Assembly (NCBI RefSeq): GCF_900102675.1
Contig: NZ_FMYX01000001.1
Coordinates: 550,001 to 614,000, forward strand
Length of the DNA: 64,000 bases
Source: Pseudomonas guariconensis
Lineage (GTDB): Bacteria; Pseudomonadota; Gammaproteobacteria; Pseudomonadales; Pseudomonadaceae
Reading direction: 5' to 3'
The notes under the pieces: model-generated
Told to the model about the DNA's origin: nothing
The model's database searches: none
Seen by the model: the letters and a program-made list of their open reading frames with translations, nothing else
Part shown: positions 36,845 to 45,749 of the stretch, one piece after another
Layout of the letters: each line of letters opens with the position of its first letter
How positions within the stretch are numbered: position 1 is the first letter of the stretch
Program-made: the position numbers and the translations under genes

Positions 36845-37899
36845 CAGCCTATATCCTGCGTCGCCTGTTGCTGATCATCCCGACTTTGCTGGCGATCCTG
36901 CTGGTCAACTTCGTGATCGTCCAGGCCGCCCCCGGCGGGCCGGTGGAACAGGCCGTGGCGCGTCTGCAAGGTATCGGTGGCGGCACGCCGGGGGCGCGGG
37001 TCGAGACTGTGCATGGCGAGTCCCGCGCAAGCCGCGGCCTGGACCCCAAACTCATCGAAGAGATCAAGCGCCAGTATGGCTTCGACAAGTCGGCCCCCGA
37101 ACGCCTGTGGCTGATGCTGGGCCAATACGCTCGACTGGACTTCGGCCAAAGCTTCTTCCGCGGCGCCAAGGTCACCGACCTGATTCTCGACAAACTGCCA
37201 GTGACGGTCTCGCTCGGCCTGTGGGCCACCTTGATCACTTACCTGGTGTCGATACCGCTGGGTATCCGCAAGGCCGTGCGCCACGGTAGCCGCTTCGATG
37301 CCTGGAGCAGCGCGCTGATCGTCATCGGTTATGCCCTGCCCTCGTTCCTGTTCGCCTTGCTGTTGATCGTGCTGTTCGCCGGGGGCACCTCGCTGAACTG
37401 GTTCCCGGTGCGCGGGCTGGTCTCGGAGAACTTCGACCAGCTCAGCCTGCTGGGCAAGGTCGCCGACTATTTCTGGCACTTGGTGCTGCCGGTCGGGGCG
37501 TTGGTGATCGGCGGCTTCGCCACCCTCACTTTGCTGACCAAGAATGCCTTTCTCGACGAGATCTCCCGCCAGTACGTGATCACCGCGCGGGCCAAGGGCC
37601 TGAGCGAGCGCCGGGTGCTGTACGGGCATGTACTGCGCAACGCCATGCTGCTGGTGCTGGCCGGGCTGCCCCAGGCGTTGATCACGGTGTTCTTCGCCGG
37701 CTCCTTGCTGATCGAGGTGATCTTCTCCCTCGATGGCCTGGGCCGACTGAGCTATGAGGCCGCGGTCTCGCGGGATTATCCGGTGGTGTTCGGCACCCTG
37801 TTCATCTTCACCCTGGCAGGGCTGTTGATTCGCTTGATCGGTGACCTGAGCTATACCGTGCTCGACCCGCGCATCGATTTCGATGCAAGGGGCCGCTGA
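36841..37899 (+). CDS. yejB: ABC transporter permease, YejB-like
   Basis: The 352-residue inner-membrane permease has about six helices. [20 protein letters not shown] begins it, and the EAA cytoplasmic loop is [31 protein letters not shown]. The insertion between helix 1 and the rest (residues 35-100) is typical of YejB. ATG 36841 overlaps the yejA stop; its stop overlaps the yejE start (TGATG). Confidence 0.9.
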   Translation: MTAYILRRLLLIIPTLLAILLVNFVIVQAAPGGPVEQAVARLQGIGGGTPGARVETVHGESRASRGLDPKLIEEIKRQYGFDKSAPERLWLMLGQYARLDFGQSFFRGAKVTDLILDKLPVTVSLGLWATLITYLVSIPLGIRKAVRHGSRFDAWSSALIVIGYALPSFLFALLLIVLFAGGTSLNWFPVRGLVSENFDQLSLLGKVADYFWHLVLPVGALVIGGFATLTLLTKNAFLDEISRQYVITARAKGLSERRVLYGHVLRNAMLLVLAGLPQALITVFFAGSLLIEVIFSLDGLGRLSYEAAVSRDYPVVFGTLFIFTLAGLLIRLIGDLSYTVLDPRIDFDARGR

Positions 37900-38915
37900 T
37901 GTTTTCGCCCGTCGCGCTTCGTCGTTGGCGCTGTTTCCGGCGCAATCGCCTGGGTTGGTGCTCGCTGTGGCTGTTCGCCGCTATCCTGGTGCTCAGCCTG
38001 GGCGCGGAACTGGTGGCCAACGACAAACCGCTGCTGCTCGTCTACAAAGGCGAGCTGTACACGCCGGCACTCAAGCGTTACACCGAGCAACAGTTCGGTG
38101 GCCAGTTGCCGTTCCAGCCCGATTACCGCAGCGCTTACGTACGCCAGTTGATCGCAGGACAGGGCGGCTGGATGCTGTTCGCGCCGATCCCTTTCAGTGC
38201 CGACACGCCCAACTACGACCTGCAGGTGCCTACCCCAAGCCCGCCCAGCACCAGCAACTGGCTCGGCACCGACGATCAAGGGCGCGATGTGCTCGCCAGG
38301 GTGCTGTACGGCACACGGGTATCGCTGTTGTTCGCCTTCGCCTTGACCGTGCTCAGCGTACTGATCGGCATTGCCGCTGGGGCCGTGCAGGGGTACTACG
38401 GTGGCTGGGTGGATTTGTTGGGCCAGCGTTTGCTGGAGGTCTGGTCGGGTTTGCCGGTGCTGTACCTGTTGATCATCCTCAGTGGCTTTGTCGAGCCGGA
38501 CTTCTGGTGGCTCCTGGGGATCATGGCGCTGTTTTCCTGGCTGACCTTGGTGGATGTGGTACGCGCCGAATTCCTGCGCGGGCGCAACCTGGAGTACGTC
38601 AAGGCCGCGCGTGCCCTGGGGCTGTCGGACGGGCAAGTGATGCTCAGGCATATTCTGCCCAACGCGATGACGGCCACGCTCACCTACGTGCCGTTCATGC
38701 TCACCGGGGCTATCACCACCCTCACCGCCCTGGATTTTCTTGGCTTCGGCATGCCGGCGGGCAGCGCTTCGCTGGGGGAGCTGGTGACCCAGGGCAAGCA
38801 GCATCTGGAGGCGCCATGGCTGGGCTTTACCGCATTCTTTGCCCTGGCGTTGATCTTGTCGTTGCTGGTGTTCATTGGCGATGCGCTGCGTGAGGCGTTC
38901 GATCCACGGGCCTAG
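37899..38915 (+). CDS. yejE: ABC transporter permease, YejE-like
   Basis: The 338-residue permease has a large periplasmic loop (residues 40-115, ending SNWLGTDDQGRDVLARVLYG) and the EAA loop EYVKAARALGLSDGQVMLRHILPNAM. It pairs with YejB. No ATPase (YejF) gene follows; the next gene is an unrelated regulator 73 bp on. The transporter must therefore use an ATPase encoded elsewhere. Confidence 0.9.
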   Translation: MFSPVALRRWRCFRRNRLGWCSLWLFAAILVLSLGAELVANDKPLLLVYKGELYTPALKRYTEQQFGGQLPFQPDYRSAYVRQLIAGQGGWMLFAPIPFSADTPNYDLQVPTPSPPSTSNWLGTDDQGRDVLARVLYGTRVSLLFAFALTVLSVLIGIAAGAVQGYYGGWVDLLGQRLLEVWSGLPVLYLLIILSGFVEPDFWWLLGIMALFSWLTLVDVVRAEFLRGRNLEYVKAARALGLSDGQVMLRHILPNAMTATLTYVPFMLTGAITTLTALDFLGFGMPAGSASLGELVTQGKQHLEAPWLGFTAFFALALILSLLVFIGDALREAFDPRA

Positions 38916-38988
38916 CGGTCGATGGGTCTTCGCCAGTCTGGCCGACAGTCGTCATAATCACCGCCACTGCATTTCAAAGGCCCAGCCC

Positions 38989-40383
38989 ATGCAAGAAAGC
39001 GACAGCCTCAAGGACTATCCCCAGGTTCGGCAACTGGCGATCCGCTCGCTGTTCGAGATCATCGAGCAGTCCAGCGAAGGCACGGTGATCGTCGATCGCC
39101 AGGCACGGATCGTCTGGATGAATGAGCGCTACGCCCGGCGTTTCGGCCTGCCCGATGCGGCCAGCGCCATTGGCCAGCCCTGCGAGGCGGTGATCCCGGG
39201 CAGCCTGATGCGCGATGTGGTAAGCAATGGCCGGCCGATCCTGCTGGACATGCTCGACACACCCAACGAGCCGCTGGTGGTGATGCGCCTGCCCATCCAT
39301 GACGATCGCGACGAGCTGATCGGCGCCATCGGCTTTGCCCTGTTCGATGAACTGCGCAGCCTCTCCCCGCTGCTCAAGCGCTACGCGAGCATGCAGCAGG
39401 AACTGGCCTCGACCCGCTCGCAACTGCGCGCACGCCAGGCCAAGTACAGCTTCGCCCAGTTCGTCGGCACCAGCGCCGCGAGCCTGGAGGCCAAGCGCAG
39501 GGCGCGCCGTGGTGCAGGCAGCGATTCCCCGGTATTGCTACTGGGCGAAACCGGCACCGGCAAGGAGCTGCTGGCCCATGCCATCCATGCTGCCTCGGCC
39601 CGGGCGCACAAGGCGTTCGTCAGCGTCAACAGCGCGGCCATTCCCGAAACGCTGCTGGAGGCCGAATTCTTCGGCACCGCTCCTGGCGCCTTCACCGGGG
39701 CCGACCGCAAGGGGCGCAGCGGCAAGCTGCAATTGGCCGAGGGCGGTACGCTGTTTCTCGACGAGATCGGCGATATGCCATTGGCCCTGCAAAGCAAGCT
39801 GCTGCGGGTATTGCAGGAGAAGGAATACGAACCGGTCGGCTCAAACCAGATGCTGCGCAGCGACGTACGCATCATTGCCGCCACCTCCATCGATCTGCAG
39901 GCGGCCATGGCCAGCGGCGCGTTTCGCGCCGACCTGTACTACCGGCTCAACGTGCTGCCCATCGAGGTACCGCCCCTGCGCGAACGCCTGGGCGATCTGC
40001 CGGCGCTTTGCGAGGCAATCCTGGCCGAGCTTGGCACTCAGTACGAGCTCGAGCCCGACGCCCAGGCATTGCTGGCACGCCACGCCTGGCCTGGCAATAT
40101 CCGTGAACTGCGCAATGTGCTGGAGCGTGCGACGCTGCTGGCGGATCAGCCGCGCCTGGGGGTGGACGATGTGCGCTCGGCGCTGGGGCCGTTGAGCCCC
40201 GTCGCGCCGGCGGGTGCAGTACCTCAGGGGTATCGGGAGGCGTGCGAGGCATTCGAGCGCAAATTGATCGCCGATGCCCTGGCCAGTTGCGCCGGGAATG
40301 TACCGCAGGCCGCGAAGGCGCTGGGGTTGGGGCGGTCTACGCTGTACAAGAAGATGATCGCCTTGGGGGTTCAGTCTCTGTAA
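38989..40383 (+). CDS. hbcR: PAS-containing sigma-54 activator of 3-hydroxybutyrate genes (HbcR-like)
   Basis: The 464-residue enhancer-binding protein has a PAS domain near residues 20-130 (GTVIVDRQARIVWMNERYA). The AAA+ domain follows, with Walker A GETGTGKE near 185, the sigma-54 contact loop APGAFTGAD and Walker B GGTLFLDEIGD. A Fis-type helix-turn-helix (NVPQAAKALGLGRSTLYKKM) closes it. ATG 38989 was chosen because homology starts there; upstream frame is read-through from yejE. The following permease, dehydrogenase and acetoacetyl-CoA synthetase genes, with a -24/-12 promoter at 40600, fit HbcR-type control of hydroxybutyrate use. Confidence 0.87.
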   Translation: MQESDSLKDYPQVRQLAIRSLFEIIEQSSEGTVIVDRQARIVWMNERYARRFGLPDAASAIGQPCEAVIPGSLMRDVVSNGRPILLDMLDTPNEPLVVMRLPIHDDRDELIGAIGFALFDELRSLSPLLKRYASMQQELASTRSQLRARQAKYSFAQFVGTSAASLEAKRRARRGAGSDSPVLLLGETGTGKELLAHAIHAASARAHKAFVSVNSAAIPETLLEAEFFGTAPGAFTGADRKGRSGKLQLAEGGTLFLDEIGDMPLALQSKLLRVLQEKEYEPVGSNQMLRSDVRIIAATSIDLQAAMASGAFRADLYYRLNVLPIEVPPLRERLGDLPALCEAILAELGTQYELEPDAQALLARHAWPGNIRELRNVLERATLLADQPRLGVDDVRSALGPLSPVAPAGAVPQGYREACEAFERKLIADALASCAGNVPQAAKALGLGRSTLYKKMIALGVQSL

Positions 40384-40384
40384 A

Positions 40385-40409
40385 GAGACCTAGGTCTCTA
40401 GCTAGAGAC
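40385..40409. promoter_or_regulatory. Upstream activator palindromes (distal site)
   Basis: GAGACCTAGGTCTC (40385-40398, perfect palindrome) overlaps GTCTCTAGCTAGAGAC (40394-40409), the latter having the form GTCTC-N6-GAGAC. They begin one base after the activator gene's stop. The same GTCTC-N6-GAGAC form recurs at 40532, so both are probable enhancer sites for the adjacent sigma-54 activator. Confidence 0.65.
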
Positions 40410-40531
40410 ATTGTTGTAAGACCGTTTTTGCGGTCCATTGCAGGCCTCGCCAGCGCCTGCAGAGAGAGACGAAGCGCCACCTGTTGTGGGCGTTGGCAAC
40501 GCCTGCGACAGGCTGTGCAGCAGCTCCAACC

Positions 40532-40547
40532 GTCTCGATTGTGAGAC
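40532..40547. promoter_or_regulatory. Upstream activator palindrome (proximal site)
   Basis: GTCTCGATTGTGAGAC repeats the GTCTC-N6-GAGAC arrangement of the distal site. It ends 52 bp before the -24/-12 promoter element, a usual position for an enhancer-binding protein. Confidence 0.65.
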
Positions 40548-40599
40548 AACTGCAGGCAATAATTCGATAAAACCCTTACAAATCAATACGTTACAAATC

Positions 40600-40614
40600 T
40601 GGCACGAATCCCGC
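40600..40614 (+). promoter_or_regulatory. Sigma-54 (-24/-12) promoter of the hydroxybutyrate operon
   Basis: TGGCACGAATCCCGC matches TGGCACG-N4-TTGC with a perfect -24 box and the invariant GC at -12. It lies about 46 bp upstream of the permease ATG and downstream of a sigma-54 activator gene, giving strong support. Confidence 0.85.
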
Positions 40615-40660
40615 TATCTCCTCGGTCAACCATAAAAACAACGACTTGGAGACACCCTCG

Positions 40661-42052
40661 ATGACTGTGCTCATCGCCCTCGCTGCCCTGGCCCTGTTGA
40701 TGTTGGCTGCCTATCGCGGCTACAGCGTCATTCTCTTCGCCCCCATTGCCGCCCTCGGCGCTGTCCTGCTCACCGACCCTGCGGCTGTGGCCCCGACCTT
40801 CACGGGCGTGTTCATGGAAAAAATGGTCGGCTTCATCAAGTTGTACTTCCCGGTGTTCTTGCTCGGTGCTGTGTTCGGCAAGCTGATCGAACTCTCCGGC
40901 TTCTCGCGCTCGATCGTCGCCGCCGCCATTGGCTTGCTGGGCACACGCCAGGCCATGCTGGTGATCGTTCTGGTGTGCGCGCTGCTCACCTACGGCGGCG
41001 TATCGTTGTTCGTGGTGGTGTTCGCGGTGTACCCGTTCGCGGCCGAGATGTTCCGCCAGAGCAACATTCCCAAACGCCTGATCCCGGCGACCATCGCCTT
41101 GGGCGCGTTCTCTTTCACCATGGACGCCCTGCCCGGCACCCCGCAGATCCAGAACATCATCCCCAGCACCTTTTTCAACACCACGGCCTGGGCCGCGCCC
41201 TGGCTGGGGCTGATCGGCACACTGTTCGTGTTCAGCGTCGGCATGCTTTACCTGCGCCGCCAGCGCAACAAGGCACAGCGCGCCGGCGAAGGCTATGGCA
41301 ATGACCTGCGCAACGAACCGGAAACCGCCGACGACCTGGCCCTGCCCAACCCTTGGCTGGCGTTGTCGCCTTTGGTGATGGTGGGCGTGATGAACCTAGT
41401 GTTCACCCACTGGATTCCTCACTGGTATGGCGCCACGCATACGTTGCAGCTGCCAGGCATGAGTGCGCCGGTGCAAAGCGATGTGGCCAAGCTCACCGCG
41501 ATCTGGGCAGTGCAGGCGGCCTTGCTGGTGGGCATCCTGATGGTGCTGATATGCGCCTTCGGCGCCATCCGCCAACGCTTGGCCGAGGGCACCAAGAGCG
41601 CCGTCAGCGGTGCGCTGTTGGCGGCCATGAATACCGCCTCGGAGTATGGCTTCGGCGCGGTGATCGCCTCGCTACCGGGCTTTCTGGTATTGGCCGATGC
41701 CCTGCGCGCCATCCCAAATCCCCTGGTCAATGAGGCTGTGACCGTCACCTTGCTCGCCGGCATCACCGGCTCCGCCTCCGGAGGCATGAGCATCGCCCTG
41801 GCGGCCATGAGCGAAAGTTTCATCGCCGCAGCCCACGCCGCGAACATCCCGCTGGAGGTCCTGCACCGTGTGGCCGCCATGGCCAGCGGCGGCATGGATA
41901 CCTTGCCGCACAACGGCGCGGTGATCACCTTGCTGGCGGTCACCGGGCTGACCCACCGCGAGGCCTACAAGGACATTTTCGGTATTACCCTGATCAAGAC
42001 CCTGGCGGTTTTCGTGGTCATCGCCACCTTCTACGCCACCGGCATCGTCTAA
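40661..42052 (+). CDS. GntP-family permease, probable 3-hydroxybutyrate importer
   Basis: The 463-residue inner-membrane transporter has about 12 hydrophobic segments. LVCALLTYGGVSLFVVVFAVYPFAAEMF and the LPGTPQIQNIIP stretch are GntP/gluconate-family landmarks. Downstream genes convert 3-hydroxybutyrate to acetoacetate and acetoacetyl-CoA, so the substrate is most likely 3-hydroxybutyrate. ATG 40661 follows GGAG by 9 bp. First gene of the sigma-54-driven operon. Confidence 0.87.
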   Translation: MTVLIALAALALLMLAAYRGYSVILFAPIAALGAVLLTDPAAVAPTFTGVFMEKMVGFIKLYFPVFLLGAVFGKLIELSGFSRSIVAAAIGLLGTRQAMLVIVLVCALLTYGGVSLFVVVFAVYPFAAEMFRQSNIPKRLIPATIALGAFSFTMDALPGTPQIQNIIPSTFFNTTAWAAPWLGLIGTLFVFSVGMLYLRRQRNKAQRAGEGYGNDLRNEPETADDLALPNPWLALSPLVMVGVMNLVFTHWIPHWYGATHTLQLPGMSAPVQSDVAKLTAIWAVQAALLVGILMVLICAFGAIRQRLAEGTKSAVSGALLAAMNTASEYGFGAVIASLPGFLVLADALRAIPNPLVNEAVTVTLLAGITGSASGGMSIALAAMSESFIAAAHAANIPLEVLHRVAAMASGGMDTLPHNGAVITLLAVTGLTHREAYKDIFGITLIKTLAVFVVIATFYATGIV

Positions 42053-42062
42053 GGAGATCTGC

Positions 42063-42833
42063 ATGACGCTCAAAGGCAAGACAGCACTGGTCACCGGCTC
42101 CACCAGCGGCATTGGCCTGGGTATCGCCCAGGTGCTGGCCGGCGCAGGGGCGAATATCCTGCTCAATGGCTTCGGCGACCCGGCCCCGGCACTCGCCGAA
42201 ATCGCCCGCCACGGGGTCAAGGTGATCCACCACCCCGCGGACCTGTCTGACGTGGCCCAGATCGAGGCGCTGTTCGCCCTGGCCGAGCGCGAGTTCGGCG
42301 GCGTGGACATCCTGGTCAACAACGCGGGCATCCAGCACGTGGCGCCGGTGGAGCAGTTCCCTGTGCAGACCTGGGACAAGATCATCGCGCTGAACCTTTC
42401 GGCTGTCTTCCACGGCATCCGGCTTGCCTTGCCGGGCATGCGGGCACGTGGCTGGGGGCGGATCGTCAACATCGCCTCGGTGCACGGCCTGGTGGGGTCC
42501 ACCGGCAAGGCCGCCTACGTGGCTGCCAAGCACGCAGTGGTTGGCCTGACCAAAGTCGTAGGCCTGGAAACGGCCACCAGCAACGTCACGTGCAACGCCA
42601 TCTGCCCCGGCTGGGTACTGACCCCTCTGGTGCAGAAACAGATCGACGACCGCGCCGCAGCCGGTGTCGACCCTCAGCAAGCGCAGCACGATCTTTTGGC
42701 CGAAAAGCAGCCTTCCGTGGCCTTTGTAACGCCCCAGCACTTGGGAGAGCTGGTATTGTTCCTGTGCAGCGAGGCCGGTAGCCAGGTCCGTGGCGCCGCC
42801 TGGAACGTCGATGGCGGTTGGCTGGCCCAGTGA
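42063..42833 (+). CDS. hbdH: D-3-hydroxybutyrate dehydrogenase
   Basis: The 256-residue SDR enzyme oxidises D-3-hydroxybutyrate to acetoacetate with NAD+. [20 protein letters not shown] is at residues 10-30, [15 protein letters not shown] near 85 and the catalytic [13 protein letters not shown] near 153. The C-terminus [15 protein letters not shown] is the family ending. AAGGAGATCTGC precedes the ATG, 10 bp after the permease stop. Confidence 0.93.
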   Translation: MTLKGKTALVTGSTSGIGLGIAQVLAGAGANILLNGFGDPAPALAEIARHGVKVIHHPADLSDVAQIEALFALAEREFGGVDILVNNAGIQHVAPVEQFPVQTWDKIIALNLSAVFHGIRLALPGMRARGWGRIVNIASVHGLVGSTGKAAYVAAKHAVVGLTKVVGLETATSNVTCNAICPGWVLTPLVQKQIDDRAAAGVDPQQAQHDLLAEKQPSVAFVTPQHLGELVLFLCSEAGSQVRGAAWNVDGGWLAQ

Positions 42834-42889
42834 GGGGCAGCCGGGATCTGGCGCGGTCTTGCATTCGTTTTCAATTGCAAGGAGGCCCT

Positions 42890-43369
42890 ATGCGCCCATT
42901 CCCACTGACCGCGATTCTTTCCCTGACCTTGGCCGCCGCCGCGCCTGTGATGGCCGCCGGGCTCAAAGACGTCGCGCCCTACCCTGAGGCGGAAAAAGGC
43001 TTCACCCGGCAGGTCATCCACCTGCCGGCCCAAACCGACGAGTCGGCCTACCAACTGGAAATCCTCGCCGGCAAGACCCTCACCGTCGATTGCAACCGCC
43101 AGCGTCTGGCCGGCAGCCTCGAGGAACACAACCTCGAAGGCTGGGGCTACAGCTACTACCGCCTGGAAAAAGTCGGTGGCCCCGCCAGCACACTGATGGC
43201 CTGCCCGGACGGCAAGAAGACCGAGGCCTTCGTGCCGGTGGTCGGTGAAGGCTTCATGCTGCGTTACAACAGCAAGCTGCCGGTCGTGCTGTACGTGCCC
43301 AAGGACATCGAAGTGCGTTATCGCATCTGGTCGGCATCGCCGGACGTACAAAAGGCTAAAGTGGAGTAA
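42890..43369 (+). CDS. eco: Ecotin, periplasmic serine-protease inhibitor
   Basis: The 159-residue protein has a signal peptide (cut after AAAPVMA) and a mature domain strongly like ecotin: [49 protein letters not shown] and [17 protein letters not shown]. The reactive loop reads [10 protein letters not shown] with the paired cysteines (VDC and MAC) that brace it. E. coli has Met at P1 (STMMAC), whereas Leu occupies P1 here. Start at ATG 42890 behind GGAGG. It sits inside the hydroxybutyrate cluster without an obvious functional link. Confidence 0.92.
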   Translation: MRPFPLTAILSLTLAAAAPVMAAGLKDVAPYPEAEKGFTRQVIHLPAQTDESAYQLEILAGKTLTVDCNRQRLAGSLEEHNLEGWGYSYYRLEKVGGPASTLMACPDGKKTEAFVPVVGEGFMLRYNSKLPVVLYVPKDIEVRYRIWSASPDVQKAKVE

Positions 43370-43412
43370 AAGCCAAAGCCATTTGGCTGCGCATCGGCAC
43401 TTTAGGCGCAGC

Positions 43413-43445
43413 CCCTGCAGGAGCGGATTCGCCCGCTCCTACAGG
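43413..43445. repeat. REP element between ecotin and acetoacetyl-CoA synthetase genes
   Basis: CCTGCAGGAGCGGATTCGCC and its complement form a P. putida-type REP with the GCTCCTACAGG ending. It may shield the upstream mRNA and set lower expression for the downstream gene. Confidence 0.75.
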
Positions 43446-43478
43446 CTCTGGATTCCATCGAAAGTGGGAGGTTTCGGC

Positions 43479-45437
43479 ATGAACGATGTGCTCTGGCGCC
43501 CCTCCACGGCGCAGATCCAGGCCAGCCGGATGGACGTCTTCCGCCGCCAAGTTAACCTGCGCTACAACCTCCAGCTCAATGACTACGCCGCGCTGCACCG
43601 CTGGAGCATCGAGCAACGCCCGGCTTTCTGGCAGACCCTTTCCGACTATTTCCACGTCCAGTGGCACACCCCGCCCGCCCAGGCCCTCAGCGAAGGTCCA
43701 CAGATGCCGGATGCGCACTGGTTCCCCGGTGCCACCTTGAACTACGCCGAACACCTGCTGATGCGGCGCGATGACCGCCCCGCCGTGGTCGCCGTACGCG
43801 AGGACGGCCAGCGCCAGGTGCTGAGCCACGCACAATTGGCGGCCCATGTGGCCGGCATGCAGAAAGCCCTGCAGGCCCTGGGCATCCAGGCCGGCGACCG
43901 AATCGCTTCGGTGATGCCCAACACCTGGGAAACCTTGGTCGCCATGCTCGCCTGCACCAGCCTCGGCGCGATCTGGTCCAGTTCGTCACCGGAGTTCGGC
44001 CTTCACGGCATCATCGACCGCTTCGGTCAGATCGCCCCAAAGCTTCTGATCGCCTGCGCCGGCTACCAGTACGCCGGCAAGACCATCGACCAAGTCGAAA
44101 AGATCAACCAGGTCACCGCCCAACTGCCCCAGCTCGAACACTTGTTGGTAGTGCCCTACACCCGCTCACACACCCACTGCGAAGAATTCACTGCCCCGCG
44201 CGTCAGCCTGTGGGGCGACTTCTACCAACCCGGTGGTGAACCGCGCTTTACCGCCCTGCCGTTCGACCACCCGCTGTACATCCTCTACTCCAGCGGCACC
44301 ACCGGCGTGCCCAAGTGCATCGTCCACCGCGCCGGCGGCGTACTGCTGCAACACCTGAAGGAGCACGGCCTGCACAACGACATCAAGGCCGACGACGTCT
44401 TGTTCTACTACACCACTTGCGGGTGGATGATGTGGAACTGGCTAGCCAGCGGCCTGGCGGTCGGCGCCACCCTGGTGCTGTACGATGGCTCGCCCTTCCA
44501 CCCAGGCCCACAGCGTCTGCTCGACCTGATCGACGCCGAACGCATCCACGCTTTCGGCACCAGCGCCAAATACCTGGCCGCCCTGGAGCAGGAAGGCCTC
44601 GAGCCTGCCAAAAGCCATCGCCTGAACAGCCTGCGCCTGATCATGTCCACCGGCTCACCGCTCTCGCCCCACAGCTACGACTACGTTTACCGCAAGATCA
44701 AACCCGACCTGTGCCTGGCTTCGATGTCTGGCGGCACCGACATCGTCTCGTGCTTCGTGCTCGGCAACCCCGTGCTGCCGGTACGCCGTGGCGAGATCCA
44801 GTGCAAAGGCCTGGGCATGGCTGTGGAGGTGTGGAACGAGCACGGCCAGCCCGTGATCGGCGAGAAAGGCGAGCTGGTCTGCACCCGCAACTTCCCGTCC
44901 ATGCCAGTGGGCTTCTGGGGTGACAACGACGGCAGCCGCTACCACGATGCCTACTTTAGTCAGTACCCCGGCGTCTGGGCCCAGGGCGATTACGCCGAGC
45001 AGAACGCTGAGGGCGGCATGATCATCCATGGCCGTTCGGACGCGGTGCTCAACCCCGGCGGTGTGCGCATCGGCACGGCGGAAATCTACCGCCAGGTGGA
45101 AAAGGTCGAGGAAGTGGTCGAAAGCGTCGCCATCGGCCAGGACTGGCACAACGACGTGCGCGTAGTCCTGTTCGTGCGCCTGCGCGAGGGGCTGCAACTG
45201 GACGATGCCCTACGCCAGCACATTCGCCAGGTGATCCGTCAATACACCACGCCCCGTCATGTTCCGGCCGTGATCGTTCAGGTCACCGACATCCCGCGCA
45301 CCATCAGCGGCAAGCTGGTGGAGCTGGCGATCCGCAACGTGGTCCATGGCCTGCCGGTGAAGAACACCGACGCCCTGGCCAACCCCGAAGCCCTGGCGCA
45401 ATTCCGAGACCGCGCAGAGCTGCGCGATCAGGCATAA
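43479..45437 (+). CDS. Acetoacetyl-CoA synthetase (acetoacetate-CoA ligase)
   Basis: The 652-residue ANL-superfamily enzyme activates acetoacetate. ILYSSGTTGVPKCIVHRAGG (ATP-binding P-loop) is near residue 270, the acetoacetyl-CoA synthetase stretch TTCGWMMWNWLASGL near 312, and MSGGTDIVSCFVLGNPVLPV near 415. The C-terminal lysine is in PRTISGKLVELA. Length is that of AACS rather than acetyl-CoA synthetase. ATG 43479 follows GGGAGG. Preceding hbdH and permease complete a pathway from 3-hydroxybutyrate to acetoacetyl-CoA. Confidence 0.92.
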   Translation: MNDVLWRPSTAQIQASRMDVFRRQVNLRYNLQLNDYAALHRWSIEQRPAFWQTLSDYFHVQWHTPPAQALSEGPQMPDAHWFPGATLNYAEHLLMRRDDRPAVVAVREDGQRQVLSHAQLAAHVAGMQKALQALGIQAGDRIASVMPNTWETLVAMLACTSLGAIWSSSSPEFGLHGIIDRFGQIAPKLLIACAGYQYAGKTIDQVEKINQVTAQLPQLEHLLVVPYTRSHTHCEEFTAPRVSLWGDFYQPGGEPRFTALPFDHPLYILYSSGTTGVPKCIVHRAGGVLLQHLKEHGLHNDIKADDVLFYYTTCGWMMWNWLASGLAVGATLVLYDGSPFHPGPQRLLDLIDAERIHAFGTSAKYLAALEQEGLEPAKSHRLNSLRLIMSTGSPLSPHSYDYVYRKIKPDLCLASMSGGTDIVSCFVLGNPVLPVRRGEIQCKGLGMAVEVWNEHGQPVIGEKGELVCTRNFPSMPVGFWGDNDGSRYHDAYFSQYPGVWAQGDYAEQNAEGGMIIHGRSDAVLNPGGVRIGTAEIYRQVEKVEEVVESVAIGQDWHNDVRVVLFVRLREGLQLDDALRQHIRQVIRQYTTPRHVPAVIVQVTDIPRTISGKLVELAIRNVVHGLPVKNTDALANPEALAQFRDRAELRDQA

Positions 45438-45471
45438 TGGCGCCCTTTTTTGCCCGAAGCACAGGTGTCCC

Positions 45472-45747
45472 ATGAAAGCCCAAGCCCGCCACATCCTGGT
45501 CAAGACCGCTGCCGAAGCCGAACAGCTCAAGCAACGGATCGCCAAGGGCGAAGCCTTCGATGTGCTGGCCAAGAAATTCTCCACCTGCCCCTCGGGCAAA
45601 CGCGGGGGCGACCTGGGCGAAGTCCGCCCAGGCCAGTTGGTAGGCGCCATCGACCAGGTGATCTTCAAGAAGGCCCTGCGCGTGGTGCATGGGCCGATCA
45701 AGACCAAGTTTGGGTATCACCTGGTGCAGACGTTCTATCGCGATTGA
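45472..45747 (+). CDS. Small parvulin-type peptidyl-prolyl isomerase, second copy
   Basis: The 91-residue PpiC-like protein has ARHILVKT at its start, FSTCPSGKRGGDLGEVRPGQLV and FGYHLVQTFYRD at the end. It differs from the 34624 copy at many positions but keeps the active-site Cys and His, so it is a diverged paralogue. It follows the acetoacetyl-CoA synthetase by 34 bp with a fair ribosome site (CAGGTGTCC) and ends 2 bp before a convergent LysE-type gene. Confidence 0.88.
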   Translation: MKAQARHILVKTAAEAEQLKQRIAKGEAFDVLAKKFSTCPSGKRGGDLGEVRPGQLVGAIDQVIFKKALRVVHGPIKTKFGYHLVQTFYRD

Positions 45748-45749
45748 CC

